Shown one piece after another: positions 34,942-44,715 of a stretch of DNA of 64,000 bases. Positions within the stretch are counted from its first letter, which is position 1, and every line of letters starts with the position of its first letter. Position numbers and translations under genes: made by a program. The notes under the pieces were generated by a model. It had not been told where the DNA came from, did not search any database, and saw nothing but the letters and a program-made list of their open reading frames with translations. This stretch comes from Flavobacterium orientale (GTDB lineage Bacteria > Bacteroidota > Bacteroidia > Flavobacteriales > Flavobacteriaceae): contig NZ_BMFG01000002.1 of assembly GCF_014638005.1 (NCBI RefSeq), positions 248,624 through 312,623 of the forward strand. The letters are read 5' to 3'.

Positions 34942-35625
34942 ATGAAAAAAAAGGAAATTAAAATCTTATTAGTTGATGATGAGCAAGATATACTGGAAAT
35001 AGTAGGTTATAATCTTGCACAAGAAGGCTATCAAATTGTTACTGCCATCAATGGTAAAGAGGCCATTCAGAAAGCTAAAAAGGAGTTGCCACAACTGATT
35101 ATTATGGATGTTATGATGCCGGAAATGGACGGAATTGAAGCATGTGAACATATTCGAAAAATTCCTGAATTAACCAATGTAATCATTACTTTCTTAACGG
35201 CTAGAAATGAAGATTATTCACAAGTAGCCGGTTTTGAAGCCGGTGCTGACGATTATATTGCAAAACCAATTAAGCCTAAAGTATTGGTTAGTAAAGTAAA
35301 AGCTTTATTGCGTCGTTTAAAAGAAGACAGTCCTGAAGGAGATGTTTTAAATGTCGGAGGTATCGAAGTGAACCGCGAAGAATATAAAATTGTAAAAGAA
35401 GGTAGAGAAATCATCTTGCCACGAAAAGAATTTGAATTATTCTATTTATTAGCATCAAAACCCGGGAAAGTTTTTAAAAGAGAAGAAATTCTTGATAAAG
35501 TTTGGGGTAACGAAGTAGTAGTCGGCGGAAGAACAATTGATGTGCACATCAGAAAATTGAGAGAAAAAATTGGCGACGAATTTTTCAAAACAATTAAAGG
35601 AGTGGGTTACAAAATTGAATTATAG
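34942..35625 (+). CDS. PhoB/OmpR-family response regulator
   Basis: DNA-binding response regulator of 227 residues. The receiver domain (1-120) has ILLVDDEQD, the phospho-acceptor Asp56 in IIMDVMMPEMDG and the conserved lysine in DDYIAKPIKP. The winged-helix domain (130-227) has the OmpR/PhoB ending VWGNEVVVGGRTIDVHIRKL. The ATG at 34942 gives the standard N-terminus; an in-frame one at 34885 would add 19 unrelated residues. It is followed 59 bp later by its histidine kinase gene. PhoB is the nearest type, but target and signal are inferred. Confidence 0.93.
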   Translation: MKKKEIKILLVDDEQDILEIVGYNLAQEGYQIVTAINGKEAIQKAKKELPQLIIMDVMMPEMDGIEACEHIRKIPELTNVIITFLTARNEDYSQVAGFEAGADDYIAKPIKPKVLVSKVKALLRRLKEDSPEGDVLNVGGIEVNREEYKIVKEGREIILPRKEFELFYLLASKPGKVFKREEILDKVWGNEVVVGGRTIDVHIRKLREKIGDEFFKTIKGVGYKIEL

Positions 35626-35684
35626 TAGATACAAGTACAACGTGCAAAAATTTTATGTTACTTTTGGGCTGTTAACCTCATAGA

Positions 35685-36725
35685 ATGGCCTTAAATTTTA
35701 AAAAAACATACAAATTTGCTGTTAAATCAGCTTTATACATTACTTTGTTTTCCACAGGTGTGGTTGGCATAATCTCTTATTTTACATCAGGATTAAATTA
35801 TCTTGTGCTATTGCTTTACTTTGTTTCAATCTATTTATTTTCATTTTTTGTTATTCAATATCGGGTAGAACGATTTATCTATAGAAGGGTAAAAAAGATT
35901 TACGATGATGTATCACTTTTAGATTCTACAACTTTAAGAAGCCAACCCATTACAACCGATATGGCAACCTTGACGAAGGAAGTAAAAAAGTTTGCTACCG
36001 ATAAAAAACTGGAAATAGAAACCCTTAAAATCCGAGAAGAATACCGTCGGGAATTTTTAGGCAACGTTTCTCATGAATTAAAAACACCTTTATTTACGGT
36101 TCAAGGTTATCTTTCAACACTTTTAGATGGTGCAATGAACGACAAAACTATTCGAAAAAAATATTTAGAAAGAGCCGAAAAAGGAGTGGAACGGCTCATT
36201 TATATTGTTAAAGATTTAGACATGATTACCAAATTAGAAACCGGTGATTTGAATCTGGAATATAGCGATTTCAATATTGTTGAAGTGGTTCAAAATGTGT
36301 TTGAGTTACTAGAAATGAGAGCTTCTAAAAAAAATATTACACTTACATTCGATACAAAATACGCAAAACCTATCATGGTTCATGCTGATCAAGAGAAAAT
36401 ACAACAAGTGGTAACCAACTTGGTTGTAAATTCTATAAAATACGGAAAAGAAGGCGGCACAACCGAAGTAAGTATTGAAGATTTAGTTAAAAACAAAGTA
36501 ATTGTTCGTGTGACTGATAACGGTGAAGGCATTCAAAAACAACACATTCCTCGATTGTTTGAACGGTTTTATAGAGTAGATAAAAGCGGTGCACGTTCGG
36601 AAGGTGGTTCCGGATTAGGATTGGCAATTGTTAAACATATTATTGAAGGTCACAACGAACGTATTTATGTGGAAAGTCAACACGGAGTAGGTTCAGAATT
36701 TTCATTTACGCTCGAAAAGCAATAA
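35685..36725 (+). CDS. PhoR-like sensor histidine kinase
   Basis: Protein of 346 residues: two membrane helices at about 12-32 and 38-58 with almost no extracytoplasmic loop, a linker, a HisKA domain with His130 (FLGNVSHELKTPL), and an HATPase domain with N box VTNLVVNSIKYG, G1 DNGEGI and G2 GGSGLGLAIV. Lack of a sensory loop suggests it reads the membrane or a partner protein, as PhoR does with the phosphate transporter. It pairs with the regulator upstream. Its end overlaps the convergent glycosyltransferase gene by 24 bp. Confidence 0.93.
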   Translation: MALNFKKTYKFAVKSALYITLFSTGVVGIISYFTSGLNYLVLLLYFVSIYLFSFFVIQYRVERFIYRRVKKIYDDVSLLDSTTLRSQPITTDMATLTKEVKKFATDKKLEIETLKIREEYRREFLGNVSHELKTPLFTVQGYLSTLLDGAMNDKTIRKKYLERAEKGVERLIYIVKDLDMITKLETGDLNLEYSDFNIVEVVQNVFELLEMRASKKNITLTFDTKYAKPIMVHADQEKIQQVVTNLVVNSIKYGKEGGTTEVSIEDLVKNKVIVRVTDNGEGIQKQHIPRLFERFYRVDKSGARSEGGSGLGLAIVKHIIEGHNERIYVESQHGVGSEFSFTLEKQ

Positions 36726-37766
36726 CAATCGCTTCCAATCTAGATCGCTTTTAAAAGAATACAGTCCTTTATACATCGCAATTTCATATAAATTTTCTAT
36801 CACAAATTTATCTTGCTTCGCATAAGGAACAATTCCCTCTTTTTTGTATTTCTTTGCCAAATATTCTTGTTCAAACTGACCCGGAGTGGGGATGAAAAAT
36901 GCTTTTTTGCCCAATTTTGCTAAATCCATAACGGTGGTATAACCGGAACGACAAAGTACCATTTCACTTTCGTTAAAAGTTTGTTCTAATTGAACGGAAG
37001 TCATATAATTATAATACAACACAGCACCTTTTTGTTCCGATTTTTGTTCCGATTCAACTACTCCTCTAATAAAAATAACGTTTCCGTTAAACCGTAACAA
37101 CTCTTCTTTCAAATGTACTTCAAGCATCGTGCGTTGTGGTTCAGGTCCTGATAGAATAACCATCAAATCATATTTTATGGGTAAATCAACTTTGTTCAAT
37201 CGACTTAGCGGACCAATATAGTTTATCTTGAAATGCGGATTTTTAATGTGACCAAGTTTGCCGGTTAAATTTGGAATTTCCGCTACATCCGGAACCCAAC
37301 ATTCGTTGTATTTTTTAATGATATATTGATGTAATTTGCTCGTAATCCAACTGGTGTTTCCGGTTAAAACATTCAATTGATGCGTGATAAAAACGGAAGG
37401 GATTTTTTTGGAATAGATACCCAATCGATTATCAGAAATGATTCCGGCCAACTTATATTCTTTCACCCATTTTTTGGTTAATTGCCGTTCAATATAAATG
37501 GCTTCCATCATTTTTGGGCTGTTTTTAATTAACTTCCATTTAAAAAAAGCACCATTTTTGGCATATTCTATCTGATAAGAAGGTAATTCTAAGAAAACTA
37601 AATCGGGAAATTCTTTTTGTAAAATATGAAGTGCAATACCGTCAGAAGCAATTATAGGCTCAAATCCATTTTCTAACAAAGCTTCAATTATTGGAATGCA
37701 GCGGGTAGCATGACCAAGTCCCCAATTTAGTGGAGCAACAAGAATTTTAGGTTTAGCTGTTTCCAA
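36702..37766 (-). CDS. Glycosyltransferase of the MurG/GT28-like fold
   Basis: GT-B fold protein of 354 residues (Glyco_trans_1_3 type). The N-terminal acceptor domain begins LVAPLNWGLGHATRCIPII; the C-terminal donor domain has MVILSGPEPQRT and CRSGYTTVMDLAKLGKKAFFIPTPGQFEQEYLA, which resembles the UDP-sugar binding part of MurG. The product is unknown; a cell-envelope glycan or glycolipid is likely. It overlaps the end of the kinase gene on the opposite strand. Confidence 0.85.
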   Translation of the reverse strand: METAKPKILVAPLNWGLGHATRCIPIIEALLENGFEPIIASDGIALHILQKEFPDLVFLELPSYQIEYAKNGAFFKWKLIKNSPKMMEAIYIERQLTKKWVKEYKLAGIISDNRLGIYSKKIPSVFITHQLNVLTGNTSWITSKLHQYIIKKYNECWVPDVAEIPNLTGKLGHIKNPHFKINYIGPLSRLNKVDLPIKYDLMVILSGPEPQRTMLEVHLKEELLRFNGNVIFIRGVVESEQKSEQKGAVLYYNYMTSVQLEQTFNESEMVLCRSGYTTVMDLAKLGKKAFFIPTPGQFEQEYLAKKYKKEGIVPYAKQDKFVIENLYEIAMYKGLYSFKSDLDWKRLLLLFERK

Positions 37767-37852
37767 GTCTTAATAACTCATTTAATAAATGTAAAAGTAC
37801 AACTAATTTTGATTACTTATATTTCCCTAATTTTACCAAAAAATTAAATTAC

Positions 37853-38527
37853 GTGGGAAGCAAAAATAAACTCAAACGATTCAAAGAAAATGAAACCTTT
37901 CAAAATGTCATAGAACCAACACGTGAAGAGGTTGTTTCAGGAAATTTTAAATGGAAAGGAAAATGGAATGCCGAATTTTTTAAAAATAATAATCCTATTA
38001 TACTTGAGTTAGGTTGTGGAAAAGGCGAATATTCTGTTGGTTTAGCAGAACGCTATCCCGATAAAAATTTTATTGGAATCGATATCAAAGGAGCAAGATT
38101 TTGGCGTGGAGCAAAAACCGCAGTAGATAACGGAATGCAAAATGTTGCGTTTATCCGAACGCAAATTGAACTCATTGAACATTGTTTTGCTGAACATGAA
38201 GTAGATGAAATTTGGATTACTTTTCCTGATCCGCAAATAAAATACAAACGAACAAAACATCGCATGACCAATTCGGAGTTTTTACAACGCTATAAAAAAG
38301 TTTTAAAACCTAACGGTATTATGAATTTGAAAACCGATAGCGAATTCATGCATGGATATACATTGGGTTTGCTACACGGTGAAGGTCACGAAGTTTTATA
38401 TGCTAACCATAATGTGTATAAAAATGAAGGAGCTCCCGAAGTAGTTACAGCGATTCAAACTTTTTATGAAAAACAATACTTAGAAATTAATAAAGCCATA
38501 ACTTACATCCAATTCAGAATTAAATAA
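37853..38527 (+). CDS. trmB: tRNA (guanine-N7)-methyltransferase
   Basis: SAM-dependent enzyme that forms m7G46 in tRNA, 224 residues. The SAM site is LELGCGKGEYSVGLAE, the TrmB signature FPDPQIKYKRTKHRM lies at about 127-141, and NLKTDSEFM follows. The start codon is GTG at 37853; the protein then begins MGSKNKLKRFKENETF, the usual start in the group, and no ATG fits better. Confidence 0.96.
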   Translation: MGSKNKLKRFKENETFQNVIEPTREEVVSGNFKWKGKWNAEFFKNNNPIILELGCGKGEYSVGLAERYPDKNFIGIDIKGARFWRGAKTAVDNGMQNVAFIRTQIELIEHCFAEHEVDEIWITFPDPQIKYKRTKHRMTNSEFLQRYKKVLKPNGIMNLKTDSEFMHGYTLGLLHGEGHEVLYANHNVYKNEGAPEVVTAIQTFYEKQYLEINKAITYIQFRIK

Positions 38528-38551
38528 AAGGAAAACATTATTTAGAAAAAA

Positions 38552-39184
38552 ATGAATCCAACACTACCACTTTTACTGGGAATTTCTACTGCTGTTATTG
38601 GAACACTACCGCCTGGATTACTTAATATGACAGCCGCAAAAGTGAGCATGCGTGATGGAAGAAACAGAGCCTTGTGGTTTGCATTTGGAGCTTCTGTAAT
38701 TGTTTTTTTTCAAACACTGCTCGCTGTTTTATTTGCTCGCTTTATTGATAGAAGAGCCGATATTAGTGCCGTTTTACAAGAAATTGGATTTGTGATTTTT
38801 AGTCTTTTAACCATTTATTTTTTGTGGGTTGCAAAAAAACCTAAAACCAATAAGAAGAAGGAAGAAGTAAAAATGCGAAGCAAAACGAGTCGCTTTTTTA
38901 TGGGGATGTTATTATCATCGTTGAATTTATTTCCTGTTCCTTATTATGTTTTTGTAAGCGTAACTTTAGGAAGTTATGATTACTTTATTTTTGATTCCTA
39001 TTTTATTTATGCCTTTTCTTTTGGAACTGCAATTGCGGCTTTTTTAGTGTTTTTTGGATACATTTCTTTCTTTAAAGGAAAACAAAATAATGCTTCGTTT
39101 TTATCCAAAAACATCAATTATATCATCGGTTCTATCACTGGCGTTGTTGCTTTACTTACGTTATTTCGAATTATATTCCGATAA
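38552..39184 (+). CDS. LysE-family exporter
   Basis: Inner-membrane protein of 210 residues with six predicted helices, of the LysE/RhtB amino acid exporter superfamily. The N-terminus (LLLGISTAVIGTLPPGLLNMTAAKVSM) corresponds to the family start with its P-P-G turn. A positively charged loop (KKPKTNKKKEEVKMRSK) follows helix 3. The exported compound is unknown. It shares one base with the next gene (TAATG), so the two are probably co-translated. Confidence 0.88.
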   Translation: MNPTLPLLLGISTAVIGTLPPGLLNMTAAKVSMRDGRNRALWFAFGASVIVFFQTLLAVLFARFIDRRADISAVLQEIGFVIFSLLTIYFLWVAKKPKTNKKKEEVKMRSKTSRFFMGMLLSSLNLFPVPYYVFVSVTLGSYDYFIFDSYFIYAFSFGTAIAAFLVFFGYISFFKGKQNNASFLSKNINYIIGSITGVVALLTLFRIIFR

Positions 39185-39531
39185 TGCAGCCTATGGAAGA
39201 AAATTTTTTCAATAGAGTGTATGAAATTGTTCGTCAAATTCCCGAAGGAAAAGTCACTTCATATGGAGCCATTGCAAAAGCATTAGGAACAGCTCGATCT
39301 GCCAGAATGGTTGGATGGGCAATGAATGCCTCTCACGGTTTAGAGGGAGTTCCTGCACATCGAGTGGTGAACAGAAAAGGGTTGCTTACCGGTAAACATC
39401 ATTTTGACGGAACAAATCTCATGCAACAATTATTGGAAAGCGAAGGAGTGAAAATTAGTGACAATCAAATCATTGATTTCGAAAAAGTGTTTTGGGATCC
39501 GAACTTAATCGATAAAAAGTTAGCAAAGTAA
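39184..39531 (+). CDS. Alkyltransferase-like (ATL) protein, MGMT fold without the catalytic cysteine
   Basis: Protein of 115 residues matching the DNA-binding domain of O6-alkylguanine-DNA alkyltransferases: IPEGKVTSYGAIAKALG (wing and helix) and ARMVGWAMNAS with the arginine finger. The active-site motif PCHRV reads VPAHRVVN: the alkyl-acceptor cysteine is alanine. ATL proteins bind alkylated guanine, do not repair it and hand it to nucleotide excision repair. A start at the second ATG (39193, MEENFFNRV) is also possible. Coupled to the LysE gene by a TAATG overlap. Confidence 0.9.
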   Translation: MQPMEENFFNRVYEIVRQIPEGKVTSYGAIAKALGTARSARMVGWAMNASHGLEGVPAHRVVNRKGLLTGKHHFDGTNLMQQLLESEGVKISDNQIIDFEKVFWDPNLIDKKLAK

Positions 39532-39621
39532 AGTCAGTATAATTTATATTTAAAAAACGTATAAATAAATAAAGATTGTTTTAAAAGCGTATTATCCTAC
39601 AACTATTTTGACTTTCTAACG

Positions 39622-39671
39622 CCATGGTAATCCCATGGTAATCCCACAGTAAAGCCATGGTGAAGCCATGA
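39622..39671. repeat. 11-bp tandem repeat with CCATGG cores
   Basis: CCATGGTAATC, CCATGGTAATC, CCACAGTAAAG, CCATGGTGAAG, then a partial CCATGA: four full 11-bp units. The first two are identical. Confidence 0.85.
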
Positions 39672-39965
39672 ATGTTAAAACTAGCAATATTACGTTATTT
39701 CTTGTTAAGAAAAACCAAAAAACAGCAGTGAGCTTTTGTTGAAAAATCAATTTCACAATCTTAGTGAGATGACTTCGTTTTTTGAATTCAATTTATATAA
39801 CCTTAAGAAAGTTTACTACCTGAAAGACACACTACTTAGATTTTTTTTGTTTTCATAACACAAATAATCGACAAACCACTTACGAATACACCTACAAGAG
39901 GTTGTTTTTAATTAATTTATTTAATAAATAATGTTAAAAAATTCTACAGCCACTTAAATTAAACC

Positions 39966-39973
39966 TACTTTTG
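39966..39973 (+). promoter_or_regulatory. -7 promoter box of the histidine kinase cluster
   Basis: TACTTTTG (TAnnTTTG), 24 bp before the ATG at 39998. Confidence 0.65.
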
Positions 39974-39997
39974 TAGCCCCTCAATCTGGTTGTTTAT

Positions 39998-41851
39998 ATG
40001 AAAAAGACCTACTTTTTTTATGGAGTAATCTTGCTGTTTATTAGCGGATTACTAAATCTTCACGCTCAAAACAATTCCAATCAAGACAGTATTTCAAAGT
40101 TGATTGATTTGAGCCGATCTAAGCTTTATGAAGATAAAGCAGCAGCTATTAAATATCTTGATATAGCTGAAAGTCTCTATCTGGAAACATTTGACAAGAA
40201 AATATATGCCGATATTATATATGCAAGAGCAACAGTGTTTTATGTTTCTACTGATTATCATTTGGCCTTAGAAAATTTCTTAGAAGGTTTAGAAATTTAT
40301 CAAGAAACTAAAGATCAAATTGGAATTTCTAAATCGCTAACCGGAATTGGTTTAGTTGAAATGGGTTTGGAAAATTATGAAGTTGCCATCTATTATTTTA
40401 ATAAAGCAATTGCCAATAAAAGCGAAAAGCAAGAATACATGAACGCAGCAAATTTTTTTAACAAAGGAATTGCTTTTATGGATTTGAATGTGTTAGACTC
40501 CTCGGAACATTATTTAAGAAAGTCACTCAAATTAGCTATCAAAAATAAACGTGTTGAAACGGAGCACATGGCAATCAACAGGTTTGGTCAACTGAATCTT
40601 CAAAAAGGGGAAATGGACTCGGCTTTTTATTATTTTCAAAAGTTGCTGAATCATCCGGTGGAAATTAATACTTGGGAGAGAACTTTTGCTTATCGTGGGT
40701 TGGCACACTATTATTTAGAAAAAAATCAATATGATATTGCAAATAAATATGCTAACGATGCTATTATTTTAGCAAAAAAAATCCCATCAAAATGGGAAAT
40801 TTTCAAAAGTTATGAAGTTTTAAGTAAAATTGCTTATAAACAAAACAATACTGATTTGGCTTATGAATATCTGAAACTACACAACATTTATAATGATTCA
40901 GTTGTGGGCGAAAACGTGGCCAGAAAAGTAAAATACTTGCAGTTTTTAAAAAAGGAATCGGAATACAATAAATTAAATCTTGAAAAAACAGCCATTCAAA
41001 AGCAACTTCGGGACAATAAAATCATTGTGGTTTTGCTGATTTTATTTGTTGGCTTTTTTGTTGTGGTTATCTATTTTTTATCCATTCAAGCACAAATTAA
41101 ATCTAAATTTAATCGAGAACTAGGTGAGAAAAACGATAGTATCGCTTTACAAAACGAAAATCTTGAAAAGCTGAATACTACCAAAACAAAGTTGCTGTCT
41201 ATTTTATCTCATGACATGAAAAGTCCATTGGCTTCAATCGAGCAAGTACTTAGCATGTATCAACAAGAAATTTTGAGCAAGGTTGAAAAAGAAGAACTCC
41301 TCCAAAAGTTACAAATTCAAGTTGGCAACACATTGGAAATGTTGAACAATATGGTTATTTGGGCTCAATCTCAGTTGGAAGGATTGAAAACAGAACGCGT
41401 TTTAATAAATCCGCACCTCACCTTAACAAATGTGATACAAAATGCACATTTAAGCTTGGAGTTAAAAAATATAACCGTTGATTATATCAATTATTTTGAA
41501 CATGAAGTTTGGTGTGATCCAAATCATTTGCGAATCATCTTTCAAAATGTAGTATCAAACAGTATAAAATTTAGCTATCCAAATGGCAAGATTACAATTC
41601 ATATGGAAGATTTTGCAACAGAAGTAAAAATTTATTTTACAGATAATGGCGTAGGTTTAAGCAAAGAATTAATGGCAGAATTAAATGATAAAAAAGAATC
41701 AGTAATTGCAAATGCCGGAACCTCAAATGAAATGGGAACAGGAATAGGACTGTTATTAATCAAAAATTTATTGAAGTTAAACCAAGGAAGATTAGAAATT
41801 AAAAACAAACATAATAAAGGAGCTGTTTTTATTATTGTTTTAAAGAAATAA
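39998..41851 (+). CDS. TPR-domain sensor histidine kinase
   Basis: Protein of 617 residues: signal peptide (1-23, ending LNLHAQ), six or so tetratricopeptide repeats (about 30-320) facing the periplasm, one membrane helix at about 342-362, a short coiled coil, HisKA with His405 (LLSILSHDMKSPLASIEQ), and HATPase with NVVSNSIKFS, DNGVGLS and GTGIGLLLI. TPR sensors of this type are common in Bacteroidetes; the signal is unknown. The next kinase gene starts 1 bp after the stop, so the two are co-transcribed. Confidence 0.93.
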   Translation: MKKTYFFYGVILLFISGLLNLHAQNNSNQDSISKLIDLSRSKLYEDKAAAIKYLDIAESLYLETFDKKIYADIIYARATVFYVSTDYHLALENFLEGLEIYQETKDQIGISKSLTGIGLVEMGLENYEVAIYYFNKAIANKSEKQEYMNAANFFNKGIAFMDLNVLDSSEHYLRKSLKLAIKNKRVETEHMAINRFGQLNLQKGEMDSAFYYFQKLLNHPVEINTWERTFAYRGLAHYYLEKNQYDIANKYANDAIILAKKIPSKWEIFKSYEVLSKIAYKQNNTDLAYEYLKLHNIYNDSVVGENVARKVKYLQFLKKESEYNKLNLEKTAIQKQLRDNKIIVVLLILFVGFFVVVIYFLSIQAQIKSKFNRELGEKNDSIALQNENLEKLNTTKTKLLSILSHDMKSPLASIEQVLSMYQQEILSKVEKEELLQKLQIQVGNTLEMLNNMVIWAQSQLEGLKTERVLINPHLTLTNVIQNAHLSLELKNITVDYINYFEHEVWCDPNHLRIIFQNVVSNSIKFSYPNGKITIHMEDFATEVKIYFTDNGVGLSKELMAELNDKKESVIANAGTSNEMGTGIGLLLIKNLLKLNQGRLEIKNKHNKGAVFIIVLKK

Positions 41852-41852
41852 T

Positions 41853-44684
41853 ATGATTGCAAAAAAGAATATATTCTATAGAAACATAAAATGTGTTGTC
41901 ATTGGAGTTTTATTAATTCTCTTTGTCATTGGCGGATGGATGCGTTTGGTAATATTAAATGAAGAACGTTCTGACAAAATGACTTTTTATCTTTTATCAA
42001 CAAAAGACAGAATTGAGCAAACTTTAAAAAACAGTCATACTGCTTGTATCACTCTAGCGATGACTATCAATGATAACGGAGAACCACAAAATTTTGAACA
42101 GGTAGCGGAAGAATTAATTAAAAGTAATAATGATTTTGATGCAGTTCAGTTGGTTCCTAATGGAATAATCAAATACGTATATCCGCTTGAGGGTAATGAA
42201 AAAGCTCTTGGTCTTGATATTCTAAATAAAACCGAAGACCCCATTGTTTCTTATGAAGCCAATAAAACCATTTTACAAAAAAATATTTATTTCTCCGGAC
42301 CATTTGAGCTTAAACAGGGAGGTATAGGTATTATAGGTAGAATTCCTGTTTTTAAAAATAACACATTTTGGGGTTTTTCTGCCGTAGTGATTAAACTTTC
42401 CACTTTTTTTGATAATGCTGGACTTTCTAAATGGCAAAATGAAGAGTTTAGCATACAGTTTTCCAAAACAAATCCTTTTGAAAAAGAAAAACAATTTTAT
42501 GTAAAAGAAAACCCTTCACCTTATGGTTATAATTATGTAGAAACACAACTTTCTAATGAAAGCTGGAAATTATACATCATAGATAACAAAAGAGGAACAT
42601 TCTACTTTGATTTGCTTTTAGAATTTATTATGTTTTTGTGTTTATTTCTACTTTGTGTAATTGGGATAGATTATTTTTTCAAAAAATTTATATTCCTCGA
42701 ACAAAAAATCATCATACAAGAAGACAAACTTTTAGAAAATGAAAAGTTATTTAAAGCCGTTTTTGATGGAGCTGCAATAGGATTGATTCGAATTAATAAA
42801 AAGTCTAGAAAAATTGAATTAGCCAATGGACATTTCAATAAAATGTTGGGTTATGAATCAGATGAACTGCTAGGCAAAACAACCAGTCAAATCAGTTTTC
42901 CGGAAGATAGAATGCAAAACGAAGCAAATCTAAGTCTTTTAGCTCAAAACAAGATTACTCATTTTACAGTCCAAAAAAGGTACTTACACAAAGAAGGTTA
43001 TCCGGTTTGGTGTAATTTAACAGTTTCTGAGTTTACAGACAACAAGAAAACAGAATACTATCTTGGTGTTGTTGAAAACATAAGTCATCAAAAAGAAATT
43101 GAACTAAAAAATAGAATTAATCAAATACGATTTGAAAGTTTATTCAATGATTCACCTATCCCAATGTGGGAAGAAGATTTTTCTGAGATTAAAGCCTATT
43201 TAAATAGCCTGAATCTTTCAGACAAAAGTGAAAATGAAATCACGGAATATTTAAATAGTAATCCTAAAGTAATTGAAAATTGCATCAAGAAAATTAAAAT
43301 TATTGAAGTAAATAAGGCTTGTTTAAAATTGCATCATGCAGACAATAAAAAACACTTAATTCAAAATCTCAAAAATTTGTTTCCAAATGAAGCTCATGAA
43401 ACATTCAAAAAACAAATAATCAGTATACTCTTAAATAAAAAACAATTCAAAGAAGAAACCATAACCACAACAGTTAATGGAGAATTAAAACATATTAATT
43501 TTCAATGGAAAGTAATGACAGAATTTGAAAATAATTATGAACGAGTAATAATTACAACAGAGGACATTACAGAGAGAAAGCAACACGAACAGTTGGTAAT
43601 AAATTCTCAAGAAAAAATTAATAACTTAATCAATACCATTGAAGGAATTGTTTGGGAAGTCGAAAAAGAAGGATTTGTACCCGTTTTTATCAGTGACAAA
43701 GTAGAAACAATTTTGGGTTACAAAAAAGAAAAATGGTTGCAAGATCCTCATTTTTGGATAAATACCATTTATGAAGAAGACAGAGAAAAAGTGATTAAAG
43801 ATTATTTTGCCTTGAGCAAAGAGTCAGATCAGTTTACTCAGGAATATAGAATGGTTAGCAAAAGTGGCAACTTAATATGGATTCGAAATTATATCAGTGT
43901 TGTAAAAAATAAAGATAGCGACGATACTGTAAGAGGTATAATGGTAGAAATCACAAAATTTAAAGAAGTTAAACTGAATTTGAATGCTTCTTTAGAAATA
44001 TTAACCAACCAAAATAAGAGGCTTTTAAACTTTTCTCATATTGTGTCACATAACCTTAGGTCGCATTCCAGTAATATTTTGGCCATTAGTCATTTAATCG
44101 AAAACACAACTTGTGAAATCGAAAAGAACGACTATTTTAAAATGATTAGTGATGTGGCTTTGGAACTCAATCAAACATTAAGCAACCTGAATCAGTTGAC
44201 CATTTCTGAGGAAAATCCAAACTCTCAAAAAAACGTAATCAATTTATATGATGCTGTTGAATCCGGTATTGCTTATCAAAGAGTAGCCATAAGATTAGCA
44301 AAAGCAACCATTGAAAATAACATACCAAAAGATTTGTTCATTTCCTTTAATGAAGATTATTTAAATAATGTAATCTATAATTTATTGTCAAATGCACTTA
44401 AATTTAGAAACCCTAACGAAAAGACAGAGGTTAACTTCAAGGCATTTATAAAAGAAAATCATTTGTTTTTTGAAATTTCAGATAATGGCTTAGGCATAGA
44501 TTTAGAAAAAAATAAAGGCAAATTGTTTCAGATGAATAAAATTTTCCATCTCAATATTTCAACTCGTGGACTCGGACTATTTATGACCAAAAACAAGATT
44601 GAAGCCATGGGTGGAACAATAGATGTTGAAAGTAAAGTCGGAATTGGAACGAAATTCACTATTAAAATGCCAATAATAAATTAA
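41853..44684 (+). CDS. Multi-PAS sensor histidine kinase
   Basis: Protein of 943 residues: membrane helix at about 12-32, an extracytoplasmic sensor domain (about 33-245, CHASE-like), second helix at about 250-275, then three PAS regions (about 295-415, 420-575 and 590-715; the third with the PAC-like TIYEEDREKVIKDYF and YRMVSKSGNLIWIRNY), HisKA with His733 (FSHIVSHNLRSHSSN) and HATPase (NVIYNLLSNALKFR, DNGLGIDL). The H box lacks the usual ExxxP proline. It is directly downstream of the TPR kinase and upstream of a lone receiver protein. Confidence 0.92.
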   Translation: MIAKKNIFYRNIKCVVIGVLLILFVIGGWMRLVILNEERSDKMTFYLLSTKDRIEQTLKNSHTACITLAMTINDNGEPQNFEQVAEELIKSNNDFDAVQLVPNGIIKYVYPLEGNEKALGLDILNKTEDPIVSYEANKTILQKNIYFSGPFELKQGGIGIIGRIPVFKNNTFWGFSAVVIKLSTFFDNAGLSKWQNEEFSIQFSKTNPFEKEKQFYVKENPSPYGYNYVETQLSNESWKLYIIDNKRGTFYFDLLLEFIMFLCLFLLCVIGIDYFFKKFIFLEQKIIIQEDKLLENEKLFKAVFDGAAIGLIRINKKSRKIELANGHFNKMLGYESDELLGKTTSQISFPEDRMQNEANLSLLAQNKITHFTVQKRYLHKEGYPVWCNLTVSEFTDNKKTEYYLGVVENISHQKEIELKNRINQIRFESLFNDSPIPMWEEDFSEIKAYLNSLNLSDKSENEITEYLNSNPKVIENCIKKIKIIEVNKACLKLHHADNKKHLIQNLKNLFPNEAHETFKKQIISILLNKKQFKEETITTTVNGELKHINFQWKVMTEFENNYERVIITTEDITERKQHEQLVINSQEKINNLINTIEGIVWEVEKEGFVPVFISDKVETILGYKKEKWLQDPHFWINTIYEEDREKVIKDYFALSKESDQFTQEYRMVSKSGNLIWIRNYISVVKNKDSDDTVRGIMVEITKFKEVKLNLNASLEILTNQNKRLLNFSHIVSHNLRSHSSNILAISHLIENTTCEIEKNDYFKMISDVALELNQTLSNLNQLTISEENPNSQKNVINLYDAVESGIAYQRVAIRLAKATIENNIPKDLFISFNEDYLNNVIYNLLSNALKFRNPNEKTEVNFKAFIKENHLFFEISDNGLGIDLEKNKGKLFQMNKIFHLNISTRGLGLFMTKNKIEAMGGTIDVESKVGIGTKFTIKMPIIN

Positions 44685-44715
44685 TTTTTATCTAATTTAG
44701 CTAAAAAGATTTATA

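Larger units (their letters stand above)
39532..39997. other. 466-bp non-coding gap before the histidine kinase cluster
   Basis: No gene is seen. It contains the 11-bp tandem repeat at 39622-39665, then an AT-rich stretch, and the promoter of the kinase cluster at 39966. No tRNA or clear terminator is visible. Confidence 0.7.

Noticed and set aside
39622..39671. CRISPR-like array
   Set aside because: Units are 11 bp with no spacers between them, and no cas gene is in the window. The same applies to the 7- and 8-bp word arrays.
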